A DNA stretch of 64,000 bases from Mesorhizobium sp. M1B.F.Ca.ET.045.04.1.1 (GTDB taxonomy: Bacteria; Pseudomonadota; Alphaproteobacteria; Rhizobiales; Rhizobiaceae), in the NCBI RefSeq assembly GCF_003952465.1, contig NZ_CP034448.1, forward strand, positions 3,697,001 to 3,761,000, given 5' to 3'. A program made the position numbers and the translations under genes. Positions 1 to 7,204 of this stretch are shown here, one piece after another. How positions within the stretch are numbered: position 1 is the first letter of the stretch; every line of letters begins with the position of its first letter. Under the pieces are notes generated by a model. The model did not search any database. It was not told the origin of the DNA and saw only the letters and a list, made by a program, of their open reading frames with translations.

Positions 1-413
1 ATCAGGTTCTTGCCGACTATATTGCGAACAACCCCGAAGCTGCCAAGGAATGGGAGCAGAACTGGAAATTCAGGAATGACCCGCGCATCACGTTCCTCGG
101 GCACATTCTCAGGAAATCAAGCCTGGACGAGTTGCCTCAGCTCATCAACGTGCTGCGCGGCGAAATGAGTTGTGTCGGCCCTCGACCGGTCGTCCCGGAC
201 GAACTGCAACGTTACGGCGCCTGCGCGATCGACTATCTCCGAACCCGGCCGGGGCTGACCGGCCTCTGGCAGGTGACGGGCAGGGACGCAATCGACTATC
301 CCAGCCGCGTCTCCATCGACAGCCGCTACGTGCGAGACTGGTCCATTTGGGCCGATGTCGTCATTCTTGCGCGGACCGTTTTCGCCGTGATGAAATTCGA
401 CCACGCGTCCTGA
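1..413 (+). CDS. Undecaprenyl-phosphate sugar phosphotransferase, C-terminal part (ExoY/WbaP type)
   Basis: This gene is cut by the left window edge and is open from base 3 to the TGA at 411-413. It is the C-terminal end of a bacterial sugar transferase, the membrane enzyme that loads the first sugar-phosphate onto undecaprenyl phosphate to start repeat-unit synthesis. The family's conserved block is clear: DELPQLINVLRGEM followed by SCVGPRP, then RPGLTGLWQVTGR. The last residues (WADVVILARTVFAVM) match the usual end of ExoY-like proteins, so the C-terminus is intact. It opens a polysaccharide locus in which polymerase, export and chain-length genes follow. The sugar used cannot be read from this fragment. 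Confidence 0.93.
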   Translation, partial: QVLADYIANNPEAAKEWEQNWKFRNDPRITFLGHILRKSSLDELPQLINVLRGEMSCVGPRPVVPDELQRYGACAIDYLRTRPGLTGLWQVTGRDAIDYPSRVSIDSRYVRDWSIWADVVILARTVFAVMKFDHAS

Positions 414-505
414 ACGAGCGGATCGCAAATTCTTCCTCATGCATGTCCTTGCCGCAGAGACCGCGGGAACTGCACCGGCGGCGACGGAGATGGCAGCCGC
501 GGCCG

Positions 506-751
506 TCATTGCTCCGGGGGCATCCGACGCCACATGACGCCGAGGAGGAGGCCGAGCAGGTAGGCGCACTGCAGCGTGACAACGAGGAGCATGATCGAAA
601 GCAGGCGGTGCCAATCAAACAAACTGCCAATGCCGCCTGCAACGGCGCCGACCACGACAGTCGCCGCGGTCGCGACGATGAGCGCAGGCGCACGAACGCG
701 CAATCCCAGCAAGATGCCGATCGCGCCGACAGCGACAAGGCCCCAAAACAC
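506..751 (-). CDS. Small hydrophobic membrane protein, unknown function
   Basis: This is an 81-aa frame opening with MFWGLVAVGAIGILLGL. It has three hydrophobic stretches (about residues 2-16, 22-42 and 50-72) and ends in a short basic tail (MWRRMPPEQ), so it would be a small inner-membrane protein. It lies opposite in strand to the sugar transferase and is divergent from the polymerase. Rhizobial polysaccharide loci sometimes carry small membrane regulators such as ExoX next to exoY. The position is suggestive, but I see no diagnostic motif and do not assign that role. It is short and lies in GC-rich DNA, so it may not be expressed. Confidence 0.45.
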   Translation of the reverse strand: MFWGLVAVGAIGILLGLRVRAPALIVATAATVVVGAVAGGIGSLFDWHRLLSIMLLVVTLQCAYLLGLLLGVMWRRMPPEQ

Positions 752-1154
752 GGCGATCTCCTATAATGTGGAAGACTCAAAAGTGTGCCGTGTCCCAAGT
801 CTCCCACATCTGCGAATCCGTACCAACTCTCAATCTCGGCGCACTGCCTGACGGCCTCAACCAGGTGGCGGGAAATCGCTGCATCTCCGCTGCTTGCACA
901 AAAGGCGTAGGACACCTTCTCCGAATGACGCGTTTTCGCTCATTTCCTTGTCCAGGCGCTCAGCCTACGCTGCTTATGGAATAGTACGCGGAACATTCAC
1001 CCGCGGTGCGGCAGCATGTCTTGAATGGTGGCACGGAGCCCTGTTCCCGGGCGCAGCCAATCAGGACGAAAAGGCCGCTGGACGTTGCTCAGCGGGGCTG
1101 AGCAGTGTCGGCGCACAGTTGCCGCATAGCGCTTTCAGCGTGACGTCTCCATCT
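752..1154. other. Intergenic region between divergent genes
   Basis: About 400 bases lie between the small membrane-protein gene (- strand) and the first ATG of the polymerase (+ strand). The polymerase frame stays open upstream to a TTG at 894. The extra 87 codons look unlike a membrane protein and show no signal or transmembrane pattern, so I treat this stretch as non-coding. It probably holds the divergent promoters. I see no convincing hairpin or operator in it. Confidence 0.4.
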
Positions 1155-2435
1155 ATGCTGCAGGCATCCATCCTTTTGCTTATCGTGTCGATATGGTTTC
1201 CCGGCGCCACGCGGATCGCCGGGACGGATGGTTCGCTTTCCTTTTTGCTGGCCCTGTTCTGCGCCCTGGTAAGTATCGTTCCCTATGCCGAAGCGACAAA
1301 ACGCCTTCACCGAACCGAAGCGGGCTTGGCGATTGCCGTGCTGACGATGTCTGCTTTCATCATGGTTCTGTCCCTGCTGTCGGCGCTTCATGCAGACAAT
1401 CCGATCAGGACCATGCGCGCGGTCTTCGCGCAGGTATTTGGTTTCGCCATTATTCCGACGATTGCGGTGATCGCCGCGAGGCCCAGGGGTTTCGAGGCAA
1501 TCGACAGGATCGGGATGGCGATGGTCATCATGGTTGCTGCGACATCCTGCCTCGTCGCCATCGGGCTGGGCGATGCTCGGTTCGCCGATCGGGCGGAGGG
1601 CTATTTCAAGCACGCAAACCAGCTCGGAATTGCCTTGTCGGCCGGTCTGCCGCTTGTCGCCGCGAAGCTGGTCGCTTCTCGAAGGCACAGGATTCTCCTC
1701 TCGGGCTGCCTTCTGGCGGGGCTTTTGGGCTTGGTGAAATCGGGCTCAAAGACAAACTTCGTCCTTGGCGTGGCAGGTCTCGGCACGTTCTTCGGGCTAT
1801 ACAGCGTCTATCTGGTGATAAGGAGGCAGCGCCCAGTAACAGTGATCGCCGGGACCGTTGCGGCTCCGATATTGTTCCAGTTGAGCTTGGCGACATTGCA
1901 GTTCCTCAATCCGCGGGCCTACAGGCTGCTGTCACTTCAGCTTTCCGGAGGGGAGGCGCATTCGATCGTGTCGCGGCAGAAACTGTGGTCCATATCGATC
2001 GATCTCGGCCTGTCGCATCCGTTCATGGGAGTGGGGGCAGGCCAGTGGGTGGGCGACATCGCTCCGCATAGCCACAACCTGTTCATCGACGCCTTCAGAA
2101 CGCTGGGAGTGCCCGGCCTGGCGTTGGTATCGGTTATCGTTGTGCTGGTCGTTGCCTATCTGATCAGCTCCGTTCTTCACACATTGGTCGACAGGGGGAA
2201 GGGCGAGCAAGCGACCGAAGTGAACGTGATGGTGCTCGGAACGTCGGTCGCCGTGTGGAATTACCTCGTCGCAAACCAGATGAGCGATTCCTTCGGTCCA
2301 TCAACCTCGGCCTTCTTCTGGTTGCCGCTGGCGTTGCTCATGGTCTACCGCGGCATGCAGCGATCACTGCAGACCGGGCTCGACCAGAAGCCAGAGCTGC
2401 ATGCCGGGACCGGACCTCAACTATTCCAGCAATGA
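1155..2435 (+). CDS. O-antigen ligase/polymerase-like membrane protein (Wzy/ExoQ type)
   Basis: This is a polytopic protein of about 426 aa with 10-12 hydrophobic segments. It belongs by architecture to the Wzy/WaaL superfamily, which polymerises or ligates lipid-linked repeat units at the periplasmic face. The late periplasmic loop has the family-like pattern HPFMGVGAGQW...HSHNLFIDAFRTLGVPGL, where a His-rich H-S-H-N motif follows a Gly-rich turn. The frame extends upstream to a TTG at 894, but the first ATG (1155) starts right at a transmembrane segment (MLQASILLLIVSIWF), so I prefer it. No strong ribosome-binding site is visible. Beside a priming transferase it most likely polymerises the exopolysaccharide. 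Confidence 0.85.
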   Translation: MLQASILLLIVSIWFPGATRIAGTDGSLSFLLALFCALVSIVPYAEATKRLHRTEAGLAIAVLTMSAFIMVLSLLSALHADNPIRTMRAVFAQVFGFAIIPTIAVIAARPRGFEAIDRIGMAMVIMVAATSCLVAIGLGDARFADRAEGYFKHANQLGIALSAGLPLVAAKLVASRRHRILLSGCLLAGLLGLVKSGSKTNFVLGVAGLGTFFGLYSVYLVIRRQRPVTVIAGTVAAPILFQLSLATLQFLNPRAYRLLSLQLSGGEAHSIVSRQKLWSISIDLGLSHPFMGVGAGQWVGDIAPHSHNLFIDAFRTLGVPGLALVSVIVVLVVAYLISSVLHTLVDRGKGEQATEVNVMVLGTSVAVWNYLVANQMSDSFGPSTSAFFWLPLALLMVYRGMQRSLQTGLDQKPELHAGTGPQLFQQ

Positions 2436-2501
2436 AGAAAAGAGGAAGAGCCTCTTCCTGGTTCTTTGATCTTCAAGAGTCAACCTTAGCGCTTTAATCC
2501 G

Positions 2502-3335
2502 ATGACCTCGCACGCGGTTCGCGACCTGGCGGCAAGACTTCCGCCAAGCGTCGGAACGCGCGCGCTTCAAACAGACATCCGATTTGTGGAATTCTTTGGT
2601 CTGCCCGGGGTCGGAAAGACAACCGCCTCCAGTCTGTTGGCGAACGGTTTGCGACGTTGCGGCCCGCTGGTCGGCGACGTGCGAATGGCGTGGGGGACAA
2701 GAACTTTCATCAGCCGGCAGATCTACAGGGTCGGCATTGTCGCCCCAAGAATCAAGGATCGTGAGTTTCGCTCGCTGCTGATGCGAATAGCCCGCTTCGT
2801 CCTCGAAAGCGGACAGTCATCGATTGCCGACGCAGTCAGGGTGACCTGGAACATGTGGGTTCTGGTTGCCTTCGTTCAGAGCGAGAGGCCAAGACAAAAC
2901 GCCATCGTCATTATGGATCAGGGATTGCTGCAGGGCTTCTGGTCTATATTTTTGAAGAGCAAGCGCCGGGCAACTTCCGAGAGGTGGGTTGATATCCTGT
3001 CTGACATTGGCGTCGATGACATGCTTTTCGTCCATCTTCGCGCCGAGACCGGCGTGGCGCGGGATCGACTTCTGAAGAGGGGCGATCAATCCTCGCGAAT
3101 GCAAAGGGCGTCTCCTGGCCGCGACCTCGATCTCTGGTCGGCGGCGGATCGAACTTGCCGTGAGCTGACGGCCGATCTTGAGAAGGAAATGGGAACGGAA
3201 GATCACGTCGGCGTATTGGCGTCAGTCGACGTGGAAAGACTGGCGTCGCCCGAAGACGTGGCTGAAAGAGCGCTGGAGACGGTGCTTTTGGCCTGTCTGG
3301 AACGACATCGGCCATGTGATTCGGCTGATCGATGA
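2502..3335 (+). CDS. P-loop kinase/ATPase-like protein of a polysaccharide locus
   Basis: This is a 277-aa soluble protein with a clear Walker A loop, GLPGVGKTT, at residues 33-41 directly after a beta strand (FVEFF). A possible Walker B strand, AIVIMDQG, lies near residue 130. The layout resembles NMP-kinase or dephospho-CoA-kinase-like P-loop proteins found in capsule and exopolysaccharide clusters, but the substrate is unknown. Its stop overlaps the next start by four bases (ATGA, 3332-3335), so the two are probably translationally coupled. A second kinase-like P-loop domain occurs in this locus at 18.5-20.2 kb. The ATPase fold is well supported. The function is not. Confidence 0.72.
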   Translation: MTSHAVRDLAARLPPSVGTRALQTDIRFVEFFGLPGVGKTTASSLLANGLRRCGPLVGDVRMAWGTRTFISRQIYRVGIVAPRIKDREFRSLLMRIARFVLESGQSSIADAVRVTWNMWVLVAFVQSERPRQNAIVIMDQGLLQGFWSIFLKSKRRATSERWVDILSDIGVDDMLFVHLRAETGVARDRLLKRGDQSSRMQRASPGRDLDLWSAADRTCRELTADLEKEMGTEDHVGVLASVDVERLASPEDVAERALETVLLACLERHRPCDSADR

Positions 3336-4345
3336 GCATGGGGATGGATCGCCGCTCGTTCATAGGCCTTGCCGGTTTGTATCCCGTGTGCGCTCTGCTG
3401 CCGGGCTCGTGCCAAGCGGAAGGACAGACGCCGAGGGGCAAGCAACTCGTCCTGACGGGTGACTACGGCTACGAGCAACAATCGATTCGGAATCTCGAAG
3501 CCGGAACGACGGTCGACGCCCGCAACGCTTCCTTCACAGTCGCCAACAGCAGGAACAGCGATCCCAGCGCGATGATGGGCTGCGACGAGGGGACGTTGCC
3601 GGTCAATCGCTATCCGGTCGTCATCCGCAACTGCCCCGGCGTCCACTTCCTCGGAGGGCGCTTCGACGGTCAGGTGCCGCTGACCTCCGACTGGCGGGAT
3701 ACTTACTGCAACAGCGCGGCCCTGCTTGTCAGGGACGGAACCGCCAATGCGACAATAGAAGGCGTCCGTGTGCGCCGCTGCTGGGACGGCATCCGCCTGG
3801 CCGAGCGGGCCGACGGCTTTCACCTCAAAGGGTGCTGGCTCAGCGAGGTCAGGGATGATGCGGTGGAGAACGATTATCTCCTCAGCGGCACGGTCGAAGA
3901 TTGCCTGTTCGACGGGTGCTTCTCGGGGATCAGTGTGGATCCTGCGTCGAACGAACGGGACGGGACAGGGGAGACCGTGCGGATCGACCGAACCCTCATT
4001 CGCATGCACGCCTTTCTCTCCAAAGGCGAGATCACACATCAAGCGCCGATCAAGGCTGTCGATCAGTCACCCAGGTTGAGGATCACGGGATCGGTTTTCG
4101 CGCTGACTTCGGCAAACATGCGTGGATTGCGTCGTCTCGAAAGAACGTGGGGGCTGACGGTTGAAAGTCGCGACAACGCTTTGTTGTGGCTGCCCGACGA
4201 ACCAATTCCGTTCAAATTTCCGCTGCCGCCGTCCGGGTTCAAGGTGCTGACGGGCGCCGATGCCCGCGGATATTGGAACAAGGCGTATCGCCAGTGGGTC
4301 GCAGCGCATCGGGACGTGGCCCGGTTCACCGACGAAGCGCTGTGA
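3332..4345 (+). CDS. Tat-exported right-handed beta-helix protein
   Basis: This is a 337-aa protein that begins with a twin-arginine type leader (DRRSFIGLAG, then a hydrophobic stretch ending near PGSCQAEG), so it should be exported folded. The body has the short periodic strands and N/G turns typical of parallel beta-helix proteins (for example VIRNCPGVHFLGGRFDG, ATIEGVRVRRCWDGI, GTVEDCLFDGCFSGI). That fold is common in polysaccharide lyases, epimerases and hydrolases. Three in-frame ATGs (3332, 3338, 3344) are possible; the first is coupled to the upstream P-loop gene by an ATGA overlap. In an exopolysaccharide operon it may trim or modify the polymer. No catalytic site can be named with certainty. 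Confidence 0.8.
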   Translation: MSMGMDRRSFIGLAGLYPVCALLPGSCQAEGQTPRGKQLVLTGDYGYEQQSIRNLEAGTTVDARNASFTVANSRNSDPSAMMGCDEGTLPVNRYPVVIRNCPGVHFLGGRFDGQVPLTSDWRDTYCNSAALLVRDGTANATIEGVRVRRCWDGIRLAERADGFHLKGCWLSEVRDDAVENDYLLSGTVEDCLFDGCFSGISVDPASNERDGTGETVRIDRTLIRMHAFLSKGEITHQAPIKAVDQSPRLRITGSVFALTSANMRGLRRLERTWGLTVESRDNALLWLPDEPIPFKFPLPPSGFKVLTGADARGYWNKAYRQWVAAHRDVARFTDEAL

Positions 4346-4427
4346 GAAGTCGCGCCGGCAGCAAGCTGCCGCCAGCTTTGCAAACGACAGTTTAGACCGT
4401 CACCGCATGGTAGACGAGAGGAAGGCG

Positions 4428-5579
4428 ATGAAACAGGACAAGGCGGTCGATGAAACCATGTCGCCAGCTTCTGCCGATCACGCTGCGAGGTTTGTCACCC
4501 AAGGGCGATTGGCCCGCGTCAGGGGGCAAAACATCTTGTTCAGCCCATCCCAGCGGGCAATTTTCGCCGTCAACGATACTGCTGCCGACATCTGGCGCTT
4601 TCTGGAGGAAGGCACATCGCCGCAGGCCATCTCGGTCGAGATGGCCCGCAGCGGCGTCGATAGGCTTGAGGCAAACAGGCATGTCGAGGCAGCGCTTGGG
4701 GATTGGCAGCGACTGAGCCTGATACGGCCGTGCGCGCCGTTCTCTCCATCATCGGCTCAGGAGCTCGTGAGTCAGGTGGTCGCCGTTGCGGGCCTTACCA
4801 TACGCATCGTGTATCCGGCCGCCTGCGCCTTTCCCGCCGTCTCCGTATTTCGCCATCTCGAGGTCCGAAGAGAGGCTGCCGACATTCTGCTCCAGGTGGT
4901 TGAACACGACCGACGGGTCCACCTGTTTCGGGACGACGGATGGGTCCTGTCTTGTTCGCGCGATGAATTGCCCGTCATGCTGAAAGGGCAATTGCTGACC
5001 GAGGTCCTCGATCACGGCGCCTACGAACTTGCCCTGCACGCGGCTGCGCTGGTCGGCAATGAACGCCTCGTGCTTCTTTGCGGCAATCCGGGCGCGGGCA
5101 AGACAACGCTGACCTTGGCGCTGGTTCATGCAGGGTTCCGTTTCGCATCCGATGATGTGACGCTGCTGGACGCCAAGGGGCATGGCGTGGGGCTTCCGTT
5201 TGCCCCCGCGGTCAAGGCGGGAGCATGGCCGCTTGTGGCCGAATATTACCCCGATATCGACGCTGTCCCAATCTGTCGCCGCCCGGACCGCAGGCGCGTT
5301 CGGTTTGCCGTGCCGGGGCAGTTCGTGCCGCCTTCTCCTGCGCCCATCGGCAGTGTGATCCAGCTTCGTCGAGGTCGCGACGCGAAAGCGTGCCTGGAAC
5401 CGGTCGATCCGGCCAGCGCATTGCGCGTCCTGCTCAACGGCGCGTCTGCACCCGGCCCAGAACTGAGTGGCGCCGCGTTCGACGTGCTGACCCAACTCAT
5501 CGGATCGGCGCAGACCTACCGCCTGACCTATTCAAAGCTCGATGATGCAATAGAGCTGATCGCGAAAGCTTGCCGATGA
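4428..5579 (+). CDS. PqqD-like / HPr-kinase-like fusion protein
   Basis: This is a 383-aa fusion. Residues about 24-100 look like a PqqD-type peptide-chaperone domain (LFSPSQRAIFAVNDTAADIW, then FLEEGTSP). Residues about 195-340 look like the catalytic domain of HPr kinase: the ALHAAALV strand, Walker A GNPGAGKTT at 219-227 and SDD at 241-243. I place the start at the ATG at 4428, which has a GAGAGGAA ribosome site a few bases upstream; an ATG at 4407 is also in frame. The stop overlaps the next start (ATGA). From memory, separate PqqD-like and HprK-related proteins form the so-called HPr-rel-A system near exopolysaccharide or exosortase genes, and here they are fused. No HPr substrate is seen nearby. 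Confidence 0.85.
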   Translation: MKQDKAVDETMSPASADHAARFVTQGRLARVRGQNILFSPSQRAIFAVNDTAADIWRFLEEGTSPQAISVEMARSGVDRLEANRHVEAALGDWQRLSLIRPCAPFSPSSAQELVSQVVAVAGLTIRIVYPAACAFPAVSVFRHLEVRREAADILLQVVEHDRRVHLFRDDGWVLSCSRDELPVMLKGQLLTEVLDHGAYELALHAAALVGNERLVLLCGNPGAGKTTLTLALVHAGFRFASDDVTLLDAKGHGVGLPFAPAVKAGAWPLVAEYYPDIDAVPICRRPDRRRVRFAVPGQFVPPSPAPIGSVIQLRRGRDAKACLEPVDPASALRVLLNGASAPGPELSGAAFDVLTQLIGSAQTYRLTYSKLDDAIELIAKACR

Positions 5580-6571
5580 AGCATCGAGGCAACGCGCTTG
5601 AGGCACTGGTCGCGGGGCTTCGCGGCTGTCCGGCCGACGCGGCCGACTGGCGTGCGGTGATTGCTCTGGCCAATCGCACGTTGCTCACGCCGGACTTGTT
5701 CTCGTCGCTGTTGCGGGCCGGCCAGATCAGTCGGCTCCCGCGGGACGTACGCAAGTATCTTCGGTTCGTTCACGGCTGCAATCGGGAACGAAATCTGCGC
5801 TTGCGAGCCCAACTGCGTGAAGCCGTGGCGGCCCTCAACCGCCGCGGCATCGTTCCGCTCCTGCTCAAGGGGGCCGTTCCCCTATTCCTTTCCCCGATCG
5901 ATCGGGTCCCCAGCAGGATGACCAGCGACCTCGATCTGGCCGTGGAACCGGCCGATGAAGCGGTCGCGCGAAGCTGCCTCGAGGAGCTTGGCTACGTCGA
6001 GATGGGGGGCGCCCGAGGCATGGTCCGGCAGCAGGACGCCGGAATGCTGGAGCTCCGGCCGAGCAGGGGCAACGGCTTTGAGCTGCCCAAGCTCGTCCGG
6101 CGAAACGGGCTGCGGGTGAATATTCCGTCTGTCCGGTCCCGCGCCCTGCACTGGATCGTGCACGACCTGCTTAAGGAGGGGGACTACTGGCGCGGAAGGA
6201 TTGATCTGCGGCACCTTCATGATCTGGCGCGACTGGCGGAAAGGGAGGACGTGGACTGGACGGCGCTGCGGGCATCCATGGCGGATCGGCGCGCCCGCAA
6301 TGCGCTCGACACCCAGCTCCTCGCCCTGCAGCATTTCTTCGGAACCAACATTCCGGCAAAATGCGCACAGCGGCCGATGATCCGTTTCCAGCACTGGAGG
6401 CGCGTGTTCACGGCGACCCATCCGATCATCGGCGCTCCGTTGCGCCTGGCCGGCAATTTGATGTGGGGCGCACGCCGGTTTTCACAGGCCGATGATTTGG
6501 CACGGCGTGGCTCGACCGATCTTGCGCGGCGCATCGCTCGCACGCTCTTGAACCCCAGGGCGAAAATCTAA
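5576..6571 (+). CDS. Nucleotidyltransferase-fold protein (NTP_transf_5-like)
   Basis: This is a protein of about 331 aa whose ATG overlaps the stop of the PqqD-HprK gene by four bases. A TTG two codons upstream is a weaker alternative start. It has the marks of the uncharacterised nucleotidyltransferase family often encoded beside PqqD and HprK-like genes: LLKG at residues 96-99 and the metal-binding aspartate pair in MTSDLDLAV near 115-122, followed by a helical C-terminal half. Such proteins may transfer a nucleotide or phosphate to a small molecule or peptide, but no member I know has a proven substrate. Tight coupling implies that it works with the fusion protein upstream and possibly on the small peptide downstream. 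Confidence 0.8.
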   Translation: MKHRGNALEALVAGLRGCPADAADWRAVIALANRTLLTPDLFSSLLRAGQISRLPRDVRKYLRFVHGCNRERNLRLRAQLREAVAALNRRGIVPLLLKGAVPLFLSPIDRVPSRMTSDLDLAVEPADEAVARSCLEELGYVEMGGARGMVRQQDAGMLELRPSRGNGFELPKLVRRNGLRVNIPSVRSRALHWIVHDLLKEGDYWRGRIDLRHLHDLARLAEREDVDWTALRASMADRRARNALDTQLLALQHFFGTNIPAKCAQRPMIRFQHWRRVFTATHPIIGAPLRLAGNLMWGARRFSQADDLARRGSTDLARRIARTLLNPRAKI

Positions 6572-6655
6572 GCCTTTTGGTGAACTAGTACCTCCGTCCC
6601 GGGAAGCATAGAGTAAAGTCCGTGAAATCTTGAAACGCGTGTGGGGAGATTTGAC

Positions 6656-6898
6656 ATGCCAACCGAAAGCACAAAACGCCCGGAACGGAAGCCGGAAACG
6701 CTGGTTTCAGAGTCTCAGGCGCGCCGGGACTTTCTCAAGAAGGCGGGGCGTTTTGCGGCGGTGACCCCGCCGGCGATAACGCTTCTGCTCGGCACGAGCC
6801 TGAACTCGAAGGCGATTGCCCAGTCGGGAGGATCACGCCCGGGCAATGGCTGGGGAGACACGAACCATATTCACCTTGGCCCTCCCGGCCAATCGTAA
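6656..6898 (+). CDS. Small secreted peptide with twin-arginine leader
   Basis: This is an 80-aa product started by the ATG at 6656, with GGGGAG as ribosome site. Residues 23-29 are RRDFLKK, followed by a hydrophobic stretch (about 34-49) and a probable signal-peptidase site after KAIA (residue 56). That would release a tail of roughly 25 residues ending GNGWGDTNHIHLGPPGQS, rich in Gly, Asn, His and Pro and lacking Cys. It follows the PqqD-HprK and nucleotidyltransferase genes by 84 bases and is probably the last gene of that set; a strong terminator lies 120 bases downstream. It could be the peptide that those enzymes handle, or a structural cell-surface peptide. Its function is unknown. Confidence 0.7.
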   Translation: MPTESTKRPERKPETLVSESQARRDFLKKAGRFAAVTPPAITLLLGTSLNSKAIAQSGGSRPGNGWGDTNHIHLGPPGQS

Positions 6899-6956
6899 GC
6901 CTCTTCGACCGGCATGATCGCTGAAAACAGCGTTTTGAGGCCATAGGGCTTAGAGC

Positions 6957-6995
6957 AGAGCAGTTCACCGTTTCATGGAAACGGCGAACTGCTCT
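6957..6995. repeat. Intergenic palindrome
   Basis: The arms AGAGCAGTTC-A-CCGTTTC and GAAACGG-C-GAACTGCTCT flank a three-base loop, giving a near-perfect 39-base palindrome with one internal mismatch. It looks like the dispersed intergenic palindromes of rhizobial genomes, though I see only this copy in the window. It could fold in RNA from either strand. A T-poor, AT-rich stretch follows, so it is not a clear terminator. Confidence 0.6.
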
Positions 6996-7020
6996 AATTA
7001 TTTATTTGGTTCTACGTTGA

Positions 7021-7077
7021 AAGCCCGGATCGCTTGCGGCACGCCAGGGTGCCGCAAGCGATCCGGGCTTTTCTTTT
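7021..7077 (+). terminator. Strong intrinsic terminator of the left arm
   Basis: A perfect 22-base inverted repeat (7021-7042 and 7049-7070) with a six-base loop is followed directly by TTCTTTT on the + strand. It ends transcription of the left-arm genes after the Tat-leader peptide. On the - strand it is not followed by a T run, so it should not serve the convergent surface-protein gene equally well. The rest of 6899-7204 holds only this hairpin and the palindrome just upstream. Confidence 0.8.
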
Positions 7078-7204
7078 GCCGGCGGCGGTCAGTCTCGCTC
7101 GCGCTTGCAACGCGCCGCGCTCGCGCGTCCGGGGCGCATTGGCCCGGCACCATTCGAGCCGGGCATGACGCGCTCCGGGGGCCTGAAAGATCGCACCTGA
7201 CGGG

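Noticed and set aside
894..1154. Upstream extension of the polymerase gene from a TTG
   Set aside because: The 87 extra codons lack membrane segments and protein-like composition, and the first ATG (1155) begins at a transmembrane helix.
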